64,000 nt of DNA from Oligoflexia bacterium (GCA_023701205.1 JAMPXJ010000018.1:1-64000), one strand, 5' to 3'. Numbered from the stretch's first letter, positions 25,458-34,262 are shown. The notes: generated by a model from the letters alone, not told the origin. A program made the numbers and translations.

Positions 25458-27443
25458 TCACTTGCTCCATTCCTGATAGGCGTTCTTCAGGGGTGCGCTG
25501 TTGGGAAAAGTCTCCATCAGCTCCTGAACCGTGGCCAGGGCCCGCCTTTTCTTGCCCTGCCGGTAATAGCTGTCGGCCAGATTGAAGCCGATGGCGTAAT
25601 CTCGGGGCACGAGCGCGTACGCGCGCTCGAGAAGTGACGCGGCCTCGCGGTATTTCTTCTGTCCCTGTTTGGCCAGGCCCCAGTTGTAGAGCACGGAAGC
25701 ATTCGTCGGGAAATAGGGGCCGAGCTGCTCATAGAGCTGCTCCATTCGTCCGAAATCCCCTTGCCGGTAAGCGTAAAGGCTCAGCACGAATCCCGCCCCG
25801 GGATTGAACGGCCCTCTCCGGAGAAAGTCCTCGAGCACCTGCCGCGCGCCCGAGAGACTGCCCCGCTTGTCCAGCTGATCCGCCTGCGCGAGCTCGGGAA
25901 CCGTCCCTAAGTACCTGAGCAGGAATCCGCTCTCATGCGGCTCACAGCGGAACACCAGATCGAAAAGAGAGGCGCCGCAGCCGCTGGCCACCGTCTCGAA
26001 GCTGAAACGGGGATCCAGCGGCGGATTCCACGCGGCGATCACGGCATTGGCCGGAAGCTGGGCGGCCTCATCGAAGCTCGAAAGCGCGCGGCGAGTCTCG
26101 AAAGCCTTTACGCCGCGCTTGTAGGCGTAACCCAGGAAACCCGGTCCCTGGGCGAACGGCCCGTCCGGATGATTCTTCTCGACCGCGCGATAGATGCCAT
26201 CGATGCTCACGAGCATATGGCCCATGTCGGCGCGGAACCGATAATCGCGGGAGACATGCAAACCGCACTGCAACGCCACGAGCGTCAGCAGGGCGGTCTT
26301 GAGCCATCGGACGCGGGAGAAGTCCTCGATCGCGACCTGGGCCGTGCGGGCGAACAGCAACGTGGCGGGAATGAGCGGGATCAAGGTATAGCGGAGCTGA
26401 AACGCATGCGGCTGCGGCGAAAGGATGCCGCAGGCCAGGACGGAGAACGCGAGCCAAAGCAGAAGCAGGCCCCATTCCGCGTCGGGAACGGGAACCTTCG
26501 CTCCCCTGAGATCCAGCGAAGCTTTCGCTTTCCGGGGTTTGCCGCGCAGATGCGTCGAGAAGCGGTAGACGCCGTAGGCCAGCCCGGCGAGCGCCACGCC
26601 TCCCCCCAGCGCGCCCAGTACTGAAAGCGGAGCGCGCTGGATGCTCAGAAAATCGCGCGCGAGGAAATCGAAGACCCGGCCCAGGCTGAAGGTGCCGTAG
26701 GTCCAGCCCTGGTATCCCGTCGCGCCCGGAAGGAAGGGCGGCCGCGCGGTGAACAGCTGGGCCGACCACGGAAGCGTGGCCAGGAAGGCTGTCCCGAGCG
26801 GCCAGCGGTACAGCCTGAAGCGCTCTCGGCGGTAGCACCAGGTCCACGCGAGCAGGATGAGCGGCACGAGCCGCACGTCGCCCCTGAGCTTGGCTCCGAA
26901 GTAAACGGCGGCGAAGAAGATCAGCGAGAACCGGATGAACGCGGGACCGGGCGAGGCGGGTCCTTTGGCGATCCGGGGAACCGCCCAGAGCAACAGCACG
27001 ACAGTGACCAGCTGGGAGTAGACGGCGAAATCGGAATGCCAAAGCAGCGAAGCCAGCGAGGTCGTGCTCAGGGCGAACAGCGCGAGGGCGAGATAGGCGA
27101 TCCCGCGCTCGACCGAGGCGCGCCTCATGGCGTGGTAAAGTGCCCCGCCCAGGGCGCCGAACGCCAAGGACTTCACGAGAAAGTAGCCGCTTCCCCAGGT
27201 ACCGAAGACCAGATGCAGGAGCTTGTAAAGAAGCACCTGAACGGGCCTGTCCGAATAGCCCCAGGCAAGAGGATCGCTCGTGAGCGGCGAGAGAATCCTC
27301 AGCAGCAACGGGAGGAGGCCGCTTTCGGCCTGCGCCAGCCAGACACCGTAATCATCGTCCCAGAGCGGAAGCCCATGGGAGAAAAAAAACGCCACGGCGC
27401 CGACTGCCGCGCCCACCCTGATTTCTTCGCGGAATCTTGCCAT
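25458..27443 (-). CDS. Polytopic membrane protein, GT-C glycosyltransferase-like, with C-terminal TPRs
   Basis: A 661-residue protein with about 10-11 membrane helices in the first ~400 residues and a C-terminal soluble domain. After the first helix, LWDDDYGVWLAQAESGLL places acidic residues in the first external loop, where GT-C (PMT/ArnT-like) transferases keep catalytic aspartates. The C-terminal ~120 residues form tetratricopeptide-like repeats (NASVLYNWGLAKQGQKKYREA, then DYAIGFNLADSYYRQGKKRRA). This architecture is typical of lipid-linked-sugar glycosyltransferases, but the substrate is unknown. ATG 27443 with GAGG is preferred to upstream TTG/GTG codons. It lies between the degenerate carboxylase and the PHA-type gene in the murJ operon. 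Confidence 0.65.
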   Translation of the reverse strand: MARFREEIRVGAAVGAVAFFFSHGLPLWDDDYGVWLAQAESGLLPLLLRILSPLTSDPLAWGYSDRPVQVLLYKLLHLVFGTWGSGYFLVKSLAFGALGGALYHAMRRASVERGIAYLALALFALSTTSLASLLWHSDFAVYSQLVTVVLLLWAVPRIAKGPASPGPAFIRFSLIFFAAVYFGAKLRGDVRLVPLILLAWTWCYRRERFRLYRWPLGTAFLATLPWSAQLFTARPPFLPGATGYQGWTYGTFSLGRVFDFLARDFLSIQRAPLSVLGALGGGVALAGLAYGVYRFSTHLRGKPRKAKASLDLRGAKVPVPDAEWGLLLLWLAFSVLACGILSPQPHAFQLRYTLIPLIPATLLFARTAQVAIEDFSRVRWLKTALLTLVALQCGLHVSRDYRFRADMGHMLVSIDGIYRAVEKNHPDGPFAQGPGFLGYAYKRGVKAFETRRALSSFDEAAQLPANAVIAAWNPPLDPRFSFETVASGCGASLFDLVFRCEPHESGFLLRYLGTVPELAQADQLDKRGSLSGARQVLEDFLRRGPFNPGAGFVLSLYAYRQGDFGRMEQLYEQLGPYFPTNASVLYNWGLAKQGQKKYREAASLLERAYALVPRDYAIGFNLADSYYRQGKKRRALATVQELMETFPNSAPLKNAYQEWSK

Positions 27444-27473
27444 CTCGATCCTCTTCACCAAAGAGTACCGCAG

Positions 27474-29420
27474 TCAAGTTCCAGCGACCACCTCGAATTC
27501 GGCGAGCTCCTCCCCGGCGCGGACAAACCCCTCGGCCGCGACTTTCCAGCGATCGATGCGGACTTCCGCCGGAAGCGAATGCGGGATCAGCATCCCGAGA
27601 GATTCGATGACCAGCAGAGGCTCATGCGCGGGAATTCGCGCGCCTTCCCGGAAAAGAATGGAGTGCACCCGGCCCGACACGAGCGCCAGGATGCGCGGCC
27701 GCGGCCGGGCGCCCGAAACGGGCGCGGCCCTGCGCACCGGAAGGGTCCAGGAGCCGATCCGGACCTGCCAGCGTCCCGGGCCCATGGGATAGGCGCAGAC
27801 GCGCGCGCGCGTGCCGCCTTCGAGCTCGATCACCCCGGAAAGCCCTTGTTCCGCGGACGACGCGACGTGCTCGCTCCACAGCGTCGGCCCGACCACCCAG
27901 CTGGGGCGAGCCGGCTCAGGCTTCACCCACTGGTCGCCCACGGCCCAGCGGCTTCCTTCCCCGGCCCCGATGGCGGCACAGACGCCGGCAAAAGCCTTGA
28001 GCAGCGGAACAGGCGGGCGGATAGCGGGAACGAACTCCTCGTCCACGAAGCCCGCGTGAAAGATCCCTTCCCTCACCCAGGGGTGGGGCAGCAGCTCGGA
28101 CAGGAAGCGCTCATTGGTCTGGAGCGAGCCGGCGATCCAGGTTTCCTCAAGGGCGCCGCGCGCGATCGTGAGCGCCTGGTTGCGATCCTGCGCGCGTGCC
28201 CAGAGCAGCCCGACGAGTCCCTGGCTGAGAAGTCCGGTGGAAACCGGGGAGAGCTGCTCCCCCGCATCCAGAACGGTCTCCAGGCGCGCCTCGGCGGAAG
28301 GAAATATCCATTCGCGACGCTCCCCGATTTCCCGCACGATCCCGGGCTGCGGAAGCTGCAGCAGCGGATCCTCGGCGTAGATCCGGATGGCGATGCCATG
28401 CGGCCAGCGGGTTGCGGCGGCCGGCCGCGCCGCAAGCTCAGCGAGGTTCCTGCCTTCCATCGCCGCCAGCTGCCAGTGCGCAGCCTCGATGCCGGCCACG
28501 CCTTCCCAGAGTCCGAAGGTGGTCCCCAGCCTCGCCTGCCCGCCCACGAAAAACGCCCGTGAGCTGTCGACGAGGAAATCGAAGCTGCCCAGCCCTATAT
28601 AGCCGATCGAGCGCGCCAGCTCCTCGGTCCAGCCGGCCAGCCTCGCTTCGATGCCGGGGTCGATCGCGAATGCCGGGCAGAACTCGATGAGCTTGCGATG
28701 CCGGCACATGAGCGAAGCGTCGACCAGGGGCAGGACGTGGGTCGATCCGTCCGCCGAGCGTGCGAACGGCACGGTCACGTAGCGCGCGCCCTCGAGATAC
28801 CGTTCGGCCAGGAGCATCGTCTCGCCGCTGCCGAGCCGCAGCTGTTCCATCCAGAAGGGCACTCTCGAAGCCAGCTCCTCCGCATCGTGAACCACGAGAT
28901 GTCCCGTGCCCGGTCCGCTCTTCGCGGATTTGAGCACGAGCGGAAACGGCTGCCGCCCGCGGGAAACGAGCTGCTCGATCTCGCGCGCGGAATAAAGGGG
29001 ATCGGAGCTGATGAGCAGATGAGGGATGTTCAGCCGCTCGGCGTGCACCAGCAGATTGAGCTTGCTCGCGAAAAGAGCCAGCACGCGCGGCGGAGGCGCG
29101 AGCACGCTGAAGCCCAGCTCCTGCCCCAGGGTGACGAGCTCCGGGCGTTCCGCCCAGAAACTGGTCCCGGGATGCAGGCAGGGGGCAACCGGCCCTTGCG
29201 CCGCGGGCGAGCGAAGATAGGCCAGGAGCGCCGCCCGCAGCTTCGCTGGCGCGTCCGGATCCGCGATGGAGGGCAGGACTGCCCCGATTTGTTCCTGCAG
29301 GGTCGCTTCGAAACCCGCGGTCCTGAGCTGCTCCTCGAGCCGCTTCGCGATCGGAAGCGGGCCGAGGATCAGGGCTTTCCGAGCGTGTCCTATCGATCCC
29401 TGCGCCAGTTTGGGACGCAT
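27474..29420 (-). CDS. Degenerate biotin carboxylase fused to a biotin-carrier-like domain (probable pseudoenzyme)
   Basis: This 648-residue protein has the domain order of an acyl-CoA carboxylase alpha chain: pre-ATP-grasp region, ATP-grasp (about 120-330), biotin-carboxylase C-terminal domain (about 345-450), linker, and a biotinyl-like domain (about 580-648). ATP-side residues are partly kept: K120, K164 in LVLKSAKSG, a loosened glycine loop, and H241 in CRHRK. The catalytic segment that reads EMNTRxQVEH in active enzymes is GGQARLGTTF here (293-302): both metal ligands and the bicarbonate-site residues are lost and only R297 remains. In the carrier domain the EAMKM biotinylation motif is ESLGM, with Gly609 in place of the lysine. 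The reading frame is intact. It is the first gene of the murJ operon. Function unknown; a regulatory or ATP-binding scaffold role is an inference. Confidence 0.8.
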   Translation of the reverse strand: MRPKLAQGSIGHARKALILGPLPIAKRLEEQLRTAGFEATLQEQIGAVLPSIADPDAPAKLRAALLAYLRSPAAQGPVAPCLHPGTSFWAERPELVTLGQELGFSVLAPPPRVLALFASKLNLLVHAERLNIPHLLISSDPLYSAREIEQLVSRGRQPFPLVLKSAKSGPGTGHLVVHDAEELASRVPFWMEQLRLGSGETMLLAERYLEGARYVTVPFARSADGSTHVLPLVDASLMCRHRKLIEFCPAFAIDPGIEARLAGWTEELARSIGYIGLGSFDFLVDSSRAFFVGGQARLGTTFGLWEGVAGIEAAHWQLAAMEGRNLAELAARPAAATRWPHGIAIRIYAEDPLLQLPQPGIVREIGERREWIFPSAEARLETVLDAGEQLSPVSTGLLSQGLVGLLWARAQDRNQALTIARGALEETWIAGSLQTNERFLSELLPHPWVREGIFHAGFVDEEFVPAIRPPVPLLKAFAGVCAAIGAGEGSRWAVGDQWVKPEPARPSWVVGPTLWSEHVASSAEQGLSGVIELEGGTRARVCAYPMGPGRWQVRIGSWTLPVRRAAPVSGARPRPRILALVSGRVHSILFREGARIPAHEPLLVIESLGMLIPHSLPAEVRIDRWKVAAEGFVRAGEELAEFEVVAGT

Positions 29421-29500
29421 GCCTTTTCAGGGTATCCCATTCGAGGGATCGAGCAAAGCTCGCTCTGGACAAACCCCGCGGGGTCTGGTCAGGTGTCCCC

Positions 29501-30757
29501 ATGCGCGTACCCGCGGAACTCGCCAACGCCTTCGGCGCTCCCTTCGAGGAGCTGATCGGTCGTTTCGTGACCGAAGAGGGACTCGCGCCTTCTCCTGAGG
29601 CGCTGCGTTCCCACCGGTTCATCGCGCGCTCGGTGATCCCTCACGTCGCGAAGCTCTCCGCGCTTTTCAACCGGCGCGAGGCCGAAAAATCGGGGCCGCA
29701 GGGCCTGGCTCCCTACTGGAAAGAGAGCTCCAATCCGGAAAATCTCCGGCTCGCTTATTTCCTCTACTTCATGCCTTCGAACCTCTTCCGAGCGGCCTCG
29801 ATCTGGGCGGAGCTCGCGCGGCTGGGATACCGCTGGGCGGCACGTGGCCCGCTGAGCGCCATCGAGTTCGGCTCCGGCCCCGCTACCGGGGCCTGCGGGA
29901 TCGCAGCGGGCGAGCGACATGCCCCGATCGGACTGCCGGCGGGCGGAACCTGGGCCCTCATTGAGCAGGACCGCGCCATGCTCGAGCTCGGGGTACGCTG
30001 GGCGGGCCGTTACTTCCCGAACCAGGGCTTCGCGGAATGGGGAACTCGCCCCTTTCACCGCAAGCTGTCGCTCGGGTCGGGTCTCCTGCCGCGAAGCGCG
30101 CCGCGCTTCCAGCTGTGGCTCATGAGCTTCTTCCTCAACGAGCTTTCGGAGGATCCCGCGGAAATCGCGCGCGCCCTGCTGGATTCCTGGGAGCGTCATC
30201 TGGAGAACGAGGGCATCGCCATCCTGATCGAGCCCGCGCTCAAGGTCGAGTCCCGGAAGCTTCTCGAGTTCCGCGCACAGCTCCTCTCGGAGATCCGTCG
30301 GCGGAAGCTCGAGGACTTCAAGGTTCTCCTGCCCTGCCTGGGCCATCAGGCCTGCGGCGCGCTTGCGAACGCGGAGGACTGGTGCCACGAAGAGGTCGCC
30401 TGGTGGCGTCCGCCTTACTTCCGGGAGATCGACAAGCTGGCGAACCTCGATCGCAAGACGCTCCCCTTCAGCTATCTCGTCATCGCGCGCAGCATGCGCT
30501 CGCGCGAGGAGCTGCTGCCGGCGCTCGCGGGCACGGCACCGGAAAACCGGCAGCGGCTGGTGAGCCCGGCGCATTTCGAAGGCAAGGAGCAGGAGTTCTT
30601 CGTCTGCGGGCAGGACGGGAAAAGACGCGCGCGGTACCGTGCTCAGGGCCCCGAGGATCCGGCCGCCGAGCTGGAGCGCGGGGACGTGCTGCTGGAGACG
30701 GAGCTGCGCGGTGACCCGAACGCCAGCCGCATTTCGCGCATCGGCAAGCGCGGCTGA
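29501..30757 (+). CDS. Rsm22/METTL17-like small ribosomal subunit methyltransferase family protein
   Basis: A 418-residue protein of the Rsm22 family (PF09243), whose mitochondrial members assist small-subunit assembly. A Rossmann methyltransferase core is visible at LSAIEFGSGPATGACG (about 120-135). The family's cysteine motif follows as LLPCLGHQACG (about 278-288) and EDWCHEEVAWWRPPY (about 295-310). A further cysteine in EFFVCGQDGK (about 368) completes four, as in METTL17, where they bind a 4Fe-4S cluster. The cluster here is an inference from that pattern. It starts 80 bases from the divergent carboxylase-like gene. No strong Shine-Dalgarno. Confidence 0.75.
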   Translation: MRVPAELANAFGAPFEELIGRFVTEEGLAPSPEALRSHRFIARSVIPHVAKLSALFNRREAEKSGPQGLAPYWKESSNPENLRLAYFLYFMPSNLFRAASIWAELARLGYRWAARGPLSAIEFGSGPATGACGIAAGERHAPIGLPAGGTWALIEQDRAMLELGVRWAGRYFPNQGFAEWGTRPFHRKLSLGSGLLPRSAPRFQLWLMSFFLNELSEDPAEIARALLDSWERHLENEGIAILIEPALKVESRKLLEFRAQLLSEIRRRKLEDFKVLLPCLGHQACGALANAEDWCHEEVAWWRPPYFREIDKLANLDRKTLPFSYLVIARSMRSREELLPALAGTAPENRQRLVSPAHFEGKEQEFFVCGQDGKRRARYRAQGPEDPAAELERGDVLLETELRGDPNASRISRIGKRG

Positions 30758-30847
30758 AGCGGCGCGCTCGCCGCGAGCACCCCGCCAGCGCCCATCGCCA
30801 TCATCGCGAGGTTGCCCGCCGCCCGGGAAAACGCTAAATCCGGGTGC

Positions 30848-31666
30848 ATGAGCGCGAGCCCCTCCCTGCTTCTTCTGGGCTTTTTTCTCGCAGCCGTCCC
30901 GCCGGTCCATTCAGTCCGAGCTTCGCCCGCCAATCCCGCTTCGCTTCGCTACCGCCTCGAGAACCTCTGGAACGAGGTGGACCTCATGGTCCGCAACGAA
31001 AGCGCCGACCGTGCCGATCTTCGCCGGCAGGAACGGCAGTTCGCGCTCCTCGAGGTCTACCAGCGCATCCCGTTCGAGGATGATCTTCCGGGGCTGCGGC
31101 GCCAGCTCGAGGCTTCGGCCAAAGCCCATTCCCTCCGGATCCGCGACGTCACGCTTCTGTCGCGATCCGCGGGGGGACGCCCGCTCCCCGCGCGCCTCAC
31201 CACGGATCGCGAGAGCTTCCGCCTCGAGGACTCGCAGGTCGCGCAGGAGCTTCGAGTGGAGATTTCGGGAAGCGGCAACCCGGCCCGGGCGGAACTTTGG
31301 ACGAGCTCGCTGGAGGACTCGCTCCTGAGGTTGGTCCGCCCCGATAGAAAACACGGATCCCCCACCGTTTCGAAGCGGCCCGGAGGAAGATGGTCCTTCC
31401 GCGGGGTCGCCTACCGGTTTCGCCGGATCCGATTCCCGCAGCTTCGCCCACGGGATCCTTTCACGCTTCTTCCCTCCTGGGCCAAGGCCGACCCGAACGC
31501 CTTTGCCGCGCGCGAACCGCTGCTTTCGGATTACATTAGCCGGATCCGGGAGCAGATCCCGAAGACGCGTGAAGCTTACGCGAGGCGGGGCGCTTTCCTA
31601 CTCAACTCGGCCCGGATGCAGTTCTATCTCAAAGCTTCGAATAGGGCGGAAGCTCGGTCGCGATGA
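30848..31666 (+). CDS. Secreted protein of unknown function
   Basis: About 272 residues with a clean signal peptide (MSASPSLLLLGFFLAAVPPVHS, cleavage near VRA). The mature protein begins with a helical region (SLRYRLENLWNEVDLMVRN), then VYQRIPFEDDLPGLRRQLEASAKAHSL, strands with ELRVEISGSGNPARAELWT, and an arginine-rich C-terminal half. The helix plus ferredoxin-like layout recalls periplasmic PilO-type domains, but the similarity is only in pattern and no pilus genes are adjacent. ATG 30848 was chosen because it begins the signal peptide; an ATG 12 codons upstream would add a charged leader. The 3' end overlaps the convergent gene by 38 bases. Confidence 0.6.
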   Translation: MSASPSLLLLGFFLAAVPPVHSVRASPANPASLRYRLENLWNEVDLMVRNESADRADLRRQERQFALLEVYQRIPFEDDLPGLRRQLEASAKAHSLRIRDVTLLSRSAGGRPLPARLTTDRESFRLEDSQVAQELRVEISGSGNPARAELWTSSLEDSLLRLVRPDRKHGSPTVSKRPGGRWSFRGVAYRFRRIRFPQLRPRDPFTLLPSWAKADPNAFAAREPLLSDYISRIREQIPKTREAYARRGAFLLNSARMQFYLKASNRAEARSR

Positions 31667-32192
31667 CCTTGCCGCGATCCGGAGGCGTATCGCCGGACTG
31701 CACGAGGGCGATTCCCGCGAGCTTCAGGACTTCCCGCTGCACGATGCGCTCGCGGGCGAGCGTGTCGGCCGGGAGCTTCGAGGCGTTCCGGCCTTCGTCG
31801 TAAACGCGGTCATAGATCCGCTTGCGGAAAACGCCCACGTCGCGACCGACGGCCACGCGCGCGCAGCGGCGGAACCGCTTGGGGAAAAACAGCCCCTGCC
31901 GTTGCCGAGGTCCGGTGAAATCGATGAGCAGGTCGACATTCTGGGGCGCGGCCGGCCCGATCGGCTTGCCGACCGTAGTGATGAAGAAGACCGCCGCTTC
32001 CGGATAAGCCAGAAGCACCTTCTGGCGCAGCGCCTCGACATCGTAGACCATTCCCGCGGCCGAAAGAACGACGAGAACCGTGCGCACGCCGGGAATCCTC
32101 TGGGAACGAAGCCGGTCCAGCTCGGACATGACGGCCAAAAACGCCTGGGATTCAGAATCAACTGGGCTCATAGTCGGTAATGACTTTGGCAT
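31629..32192 (-). CDS. Conserved-looking cytoplasmic protein of unknown function
   Basis: A 187-residue protein without signal peptide or membrane helix. The sequence alternates strands and helices: RTVLVVLSAAGMVYDVEALR, then AAVFFITTVGKPIGPAAPQNVDLLIDFTG, then GLFFPKRFRRCARVAVGRDVGVFRKRIYDRVYDE. This looks like a small alpha/beta (Rossmann-like) fold. No family is recognised. Start uncertain: ATG 32192 has GGGAG very close, and ATG 32171 is a second option. It is downstream of rlmL on the same strand with a 30-base gap, so probably co-transcribed. Its 3' end overlaps the convergent gene. Confidence 0.6.
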   Translation of the reverse strand: MPKSLPTMSPVDSESQAFLAVMSELDRLRSQRIPGVRTVLVVLSAAGMVYDVEALRQKVLLAYPEAAVFFITTVGKPIGPAAPQNVDLLIDFTGPRQRQGLFFPKRFRRCARVAVGRDVGVFRKRIYDRVYDEGRNASKLPADTLARERIVQREVLKLAGIALVQSGDTPPDRGKVIATELPPYSKL

Positions 32193-32222
32193 GACTCCCG
32201 GTCAGGGTCTAGCCTCAAAGCG

Positions 32223-33395
32223 CTAATACAACTCGTACTTGAACAATCGGCACTCGATCGCGCCGTTGAAAAGAACGATCCGCCGCGCGGCCTTCAAGCC
32301 GATGACCTTCGCAAGCTCGGGGCTGCCGGTGAAAACATAACCCTCCCAGCCCCTGAACTTCTGCTTGAACGTATCGCCGATCTGCTTGTACAGCGGCTTG
32401 AGCTCCTCGACGTCCCCCAGGCGCTCCCCATACGGGGGATTCAGGACAATGACCCCTTTGGGTTCAATCGCCTCGCAGACCGAGAACTCCCTCTTTTCCA
32501 GGTGGACGAGTCCCAGCAAACCCGAACGCTCCAGGTTGCCCAGAGCCAGACGCACTGCACGAAAATCCTGATCATAGCCGACGATCCGCGGCAGCTTCTT
32601 CCTGTCCCGGACCCGCAGCTCCTCGGCTTCCTGCAGGAGTCTCTTCCAGATCGCCGGCACATGTCCCTGCCAGCCTTGAAAACCGAAGTACCGCCGCTGA
32701 CTGCCGGGCGCGACATTCGCCGCGATGAGCCCCGCCTCGATCGGCAAGGTACCCGAACCGCACATCGGATCGAGAAACGCCGGAAGGGGTTCGCCCTTTT
32801 CCCGCGCTTCCCTGAGCTTCTCCGGCCAGCCTGCGTGCATGAGGATCGCCGAGGCCAGGTTTTCCTTCAGGGGCGCCAGCGCGCCGGCCTCGCGATAGCC
32901 GCGAAGATGCAGACTCTCTCCCGAGAGATCCAGGCTTACCGTGGCTTCGTCCTGCTGGAGATACACGTTGACCCGGATATCCGGCCGCGCGGGATCGACG
33001 CTCGGACGCGACCCCTGGACGCTGCGGAACTGATCGCAGATCGCATCCTTCACCTTGAGCGCGCCGAAATGGGTGTGAGTGATCTGCGAATGCGAGGAGG
33101 AAAAGTCCACCGCGAGAGTGTTTCGCGGGGTGAGGTGATCGGACCAACGGATCGACTTCACTCCGCCATAGAGCTTCTCGGGGGTGGGAGCCGGAAACCG
33201 TTTCAAGGGAAGGAGGACCCGATTGGCGATCCGCGACCAAAGACAAACCCGATAAGCCTGCTCGAGCGTTCCCTCGAAAGACACGCCGGCCCGCTCCTCC
33301 TTGAGGGAAGGGATGCCGAGCCCGCGCAGCTCCTGCGCAAGCAGGCCTTCCATCGCTTTCGCGGTGGTTGCGAAGAAGTTTCGGGTTTCCGCCAT
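32223..33395 (-). CDS. rlmL: 23S rRNA m2G2445 methyltransferase RlmL-type (THUMP + methyltransferase)
   Basis: SAM-dependent guanine N2-methyltransferase of the RlmL/YcbY N-terminal type. The 390 residues contain a THUMP RNA-binding domain (about 45-155), then the methyltransferase domain with the SAM motif FLDPMCGSGTLPIEAGLIA at about 208-226 and the catalytic VLNPPYGERLG at about 310-320. Enterobacterial RlmKL is about 700 residues with a second methyltransferase. Here only the RlmL half is present, as in most other bacteria. Divergent from crcB across 53 bases. Confidence 0.9.
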   Translation of the reverse strand: MAETRNFFATTAKAMEGLLAQELRGLGIPSLKEERAGVSFEGTLEQAYRVCLWSRIANRVLLPLKRFPAPTPEKLYGGVKSIRWSDHLTPRNTLAVDFSSSHSQITHTHFGALKVKDAICDQFRSVQGSRPSVDPARPDIRVNVYLQQDEATVSLDLSGESLHLRGYREAGALAPLKENLASAILMHAGWPEKLREAREKGEPLPAFLDPMCGSGTLPIEAGLIAANVAPGSQRRYFGFQGWQGHVPAIWKRLLQEAEELRVRDRKKLPRIVGYDQDFRAVRLALGNLERSGLLGLVHLEKREFSVCEAIEPKGVIVLNPPYGERLGDVEELKPLYKQIGDTFKQKFRGWEGYVFTGSPELAKVIGLKAARRIVLFNGAIECRLFKYELY

Positions 33396-33448
33396 GGAGC
33401 GGAGGTATCAGGTTTGCGCTTCGTCGTCGAGGCGGATAAATTAAGCGG

Positions 33449-33823
33449 ATGCGGATCGGCTTGCTGATCGTGTTCGGAGCGCTCGGTGTGTTCGCCCGTT
33501 TCGGGATCGATGAGCTTTTTCTGAGACTGGATTCCCGCTTTCCCTGGAGCACCCTTTGGATCAATCTTCTGGGCTCGCTTCTGGCCGGAATCTTCTACGT
33601 GCTGGGAGTGGAACGCGGCGGCTGGGCCCCGGAGCTGCGGACTGCGGTACTCGTGGGGTTCCTGGGCGGTTTCACGACCTTCTCGGCATATACGCTCCAG
33701 TCGGCCCGGCTTTTCGAGGAGAGATATCTCGGAGAGATGCTGGTGTACTTCTGCTTGAGCCCGCTCTTGGGCCTGGGAGCATGCCTGCTGGGCCTCAAGC
33801 TCGCCCGCGGCATGCTCCCTTAG
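33449..33823 (+). CDS. crcB: Fluoride channel CrcB/FluC
   Basis: Small dimeric membrane channel exporting fluoride. The 124 residues have four helices and the family markers: GALGVFARFGIDEL at the N-terminus, the pore region STLWINLLGSLLAG with the conserved asparagine, and GFLGGFTTFSAYTLQS carrying the sodium-site and pore phenylalanines. It is a single-gene form. The 53-base upstream gap is too short and lacks the conserved elements of a fluoride riboswitch. It ends eight bases before a convergent gene. Confidence 0.93.
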   Translation: MRIGLLIVFGALGVFARFGIDELFLRLDSRFPWSTLWINLLGSLLAGIFYVLGVERGGWAPELRTAVLVGFLGGFTTFSAYTLQSARLFEERYLGEMLVYFCLSPLLGLGACLLGLKLARGMLP

Positions 33824-33830
33824 CCGTTTT

Positions 33831-34262
33831 TCAGAAGAGAGGCCCGTCTAGGGGATCAGCCTCGCCCACGTGCTTGTCGCCTTCCTCGAGGCACGTCACC
33901 TTCTGTACCTCAGTCACGATGGCGTAGTCGTCGCTGATAGTCTCGATCCGGCCCTCGACGGCGACCTGTGCGCCGGGGCGGATGCGCGTTCCGAAGAATT
34001 CGACTTCAGAGGGCTGCTTGGCGCTGCCCATCGCGAAGGTCGCATTGACCTCATACGAAGTCTCCGGCGCCTGGATCACCAGGCTCCAGTAGGTACGCGG
34101 CTCCACGCAAGGGCGGTTATCCTCGCAGACGAGCATCGGCACGATCGTGGTACGGCGGACAAAAGCGACCTTGCCTTGCGCCACCCCGACATTCCCCTCA
34201 CCGGCGAACGCAGTCAGGCATTCCAGACCGAAAACAATCCCTACCAAAATTTTTTTAAGCAT
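33831..34262 (-). CDS. Small secreted protein of unknown function
   Basis: About 143 residues with the signal peptide MLKKILVGIVFGLECLTAFA. The mature part is strand-rich: VAQGKVAFVRRTTIVP, then WSLVIQAPETSYEVNATFAMG, then GAQVAVEGRIETISDDYAIVTEVQKV. This looks like an OB-fold or beta-barrel periplasmic domain. Three cysteines (VCEDNRPC and VTCLEE) could form a disulfide. ATG 34262 is chosen over ATG 34268 because AAGGAG then lies seven bases upstream. It is separated from the convergent crcB by eight bases and from bcp by about 130. Confidence 0.65.
   Translation of the reverse strand: MLKKILVGIVFGLECLTAFAGEGNVGVAQGKVAFVRRTTIVPMLVCEDNRPCVEPRTYWSLVIQAPETSYEVNATFAMGSAKQPSEVEFFGTRIRPGAQVAVEGRIETISDDYAIVTEVQKVTCLEEGDKHVGEADPLDGPLF

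Noticed and set aside
27474..29420. Annotating the fusion as an active acetyl/propionyl-CoA carboxylase alpha subunit
   Set aside because: Overall domain order fits, but the lysine for biotin and the metal-binding Glu/Asn are missing, so an active enzyme is not supported.
33396..33448. Possible fluoride riboswitch before crcB
   Set aside because: The divergent gap is only 53 bases, shared with the rlmL promoter, and does not contain the conserved pseudoknot elements.
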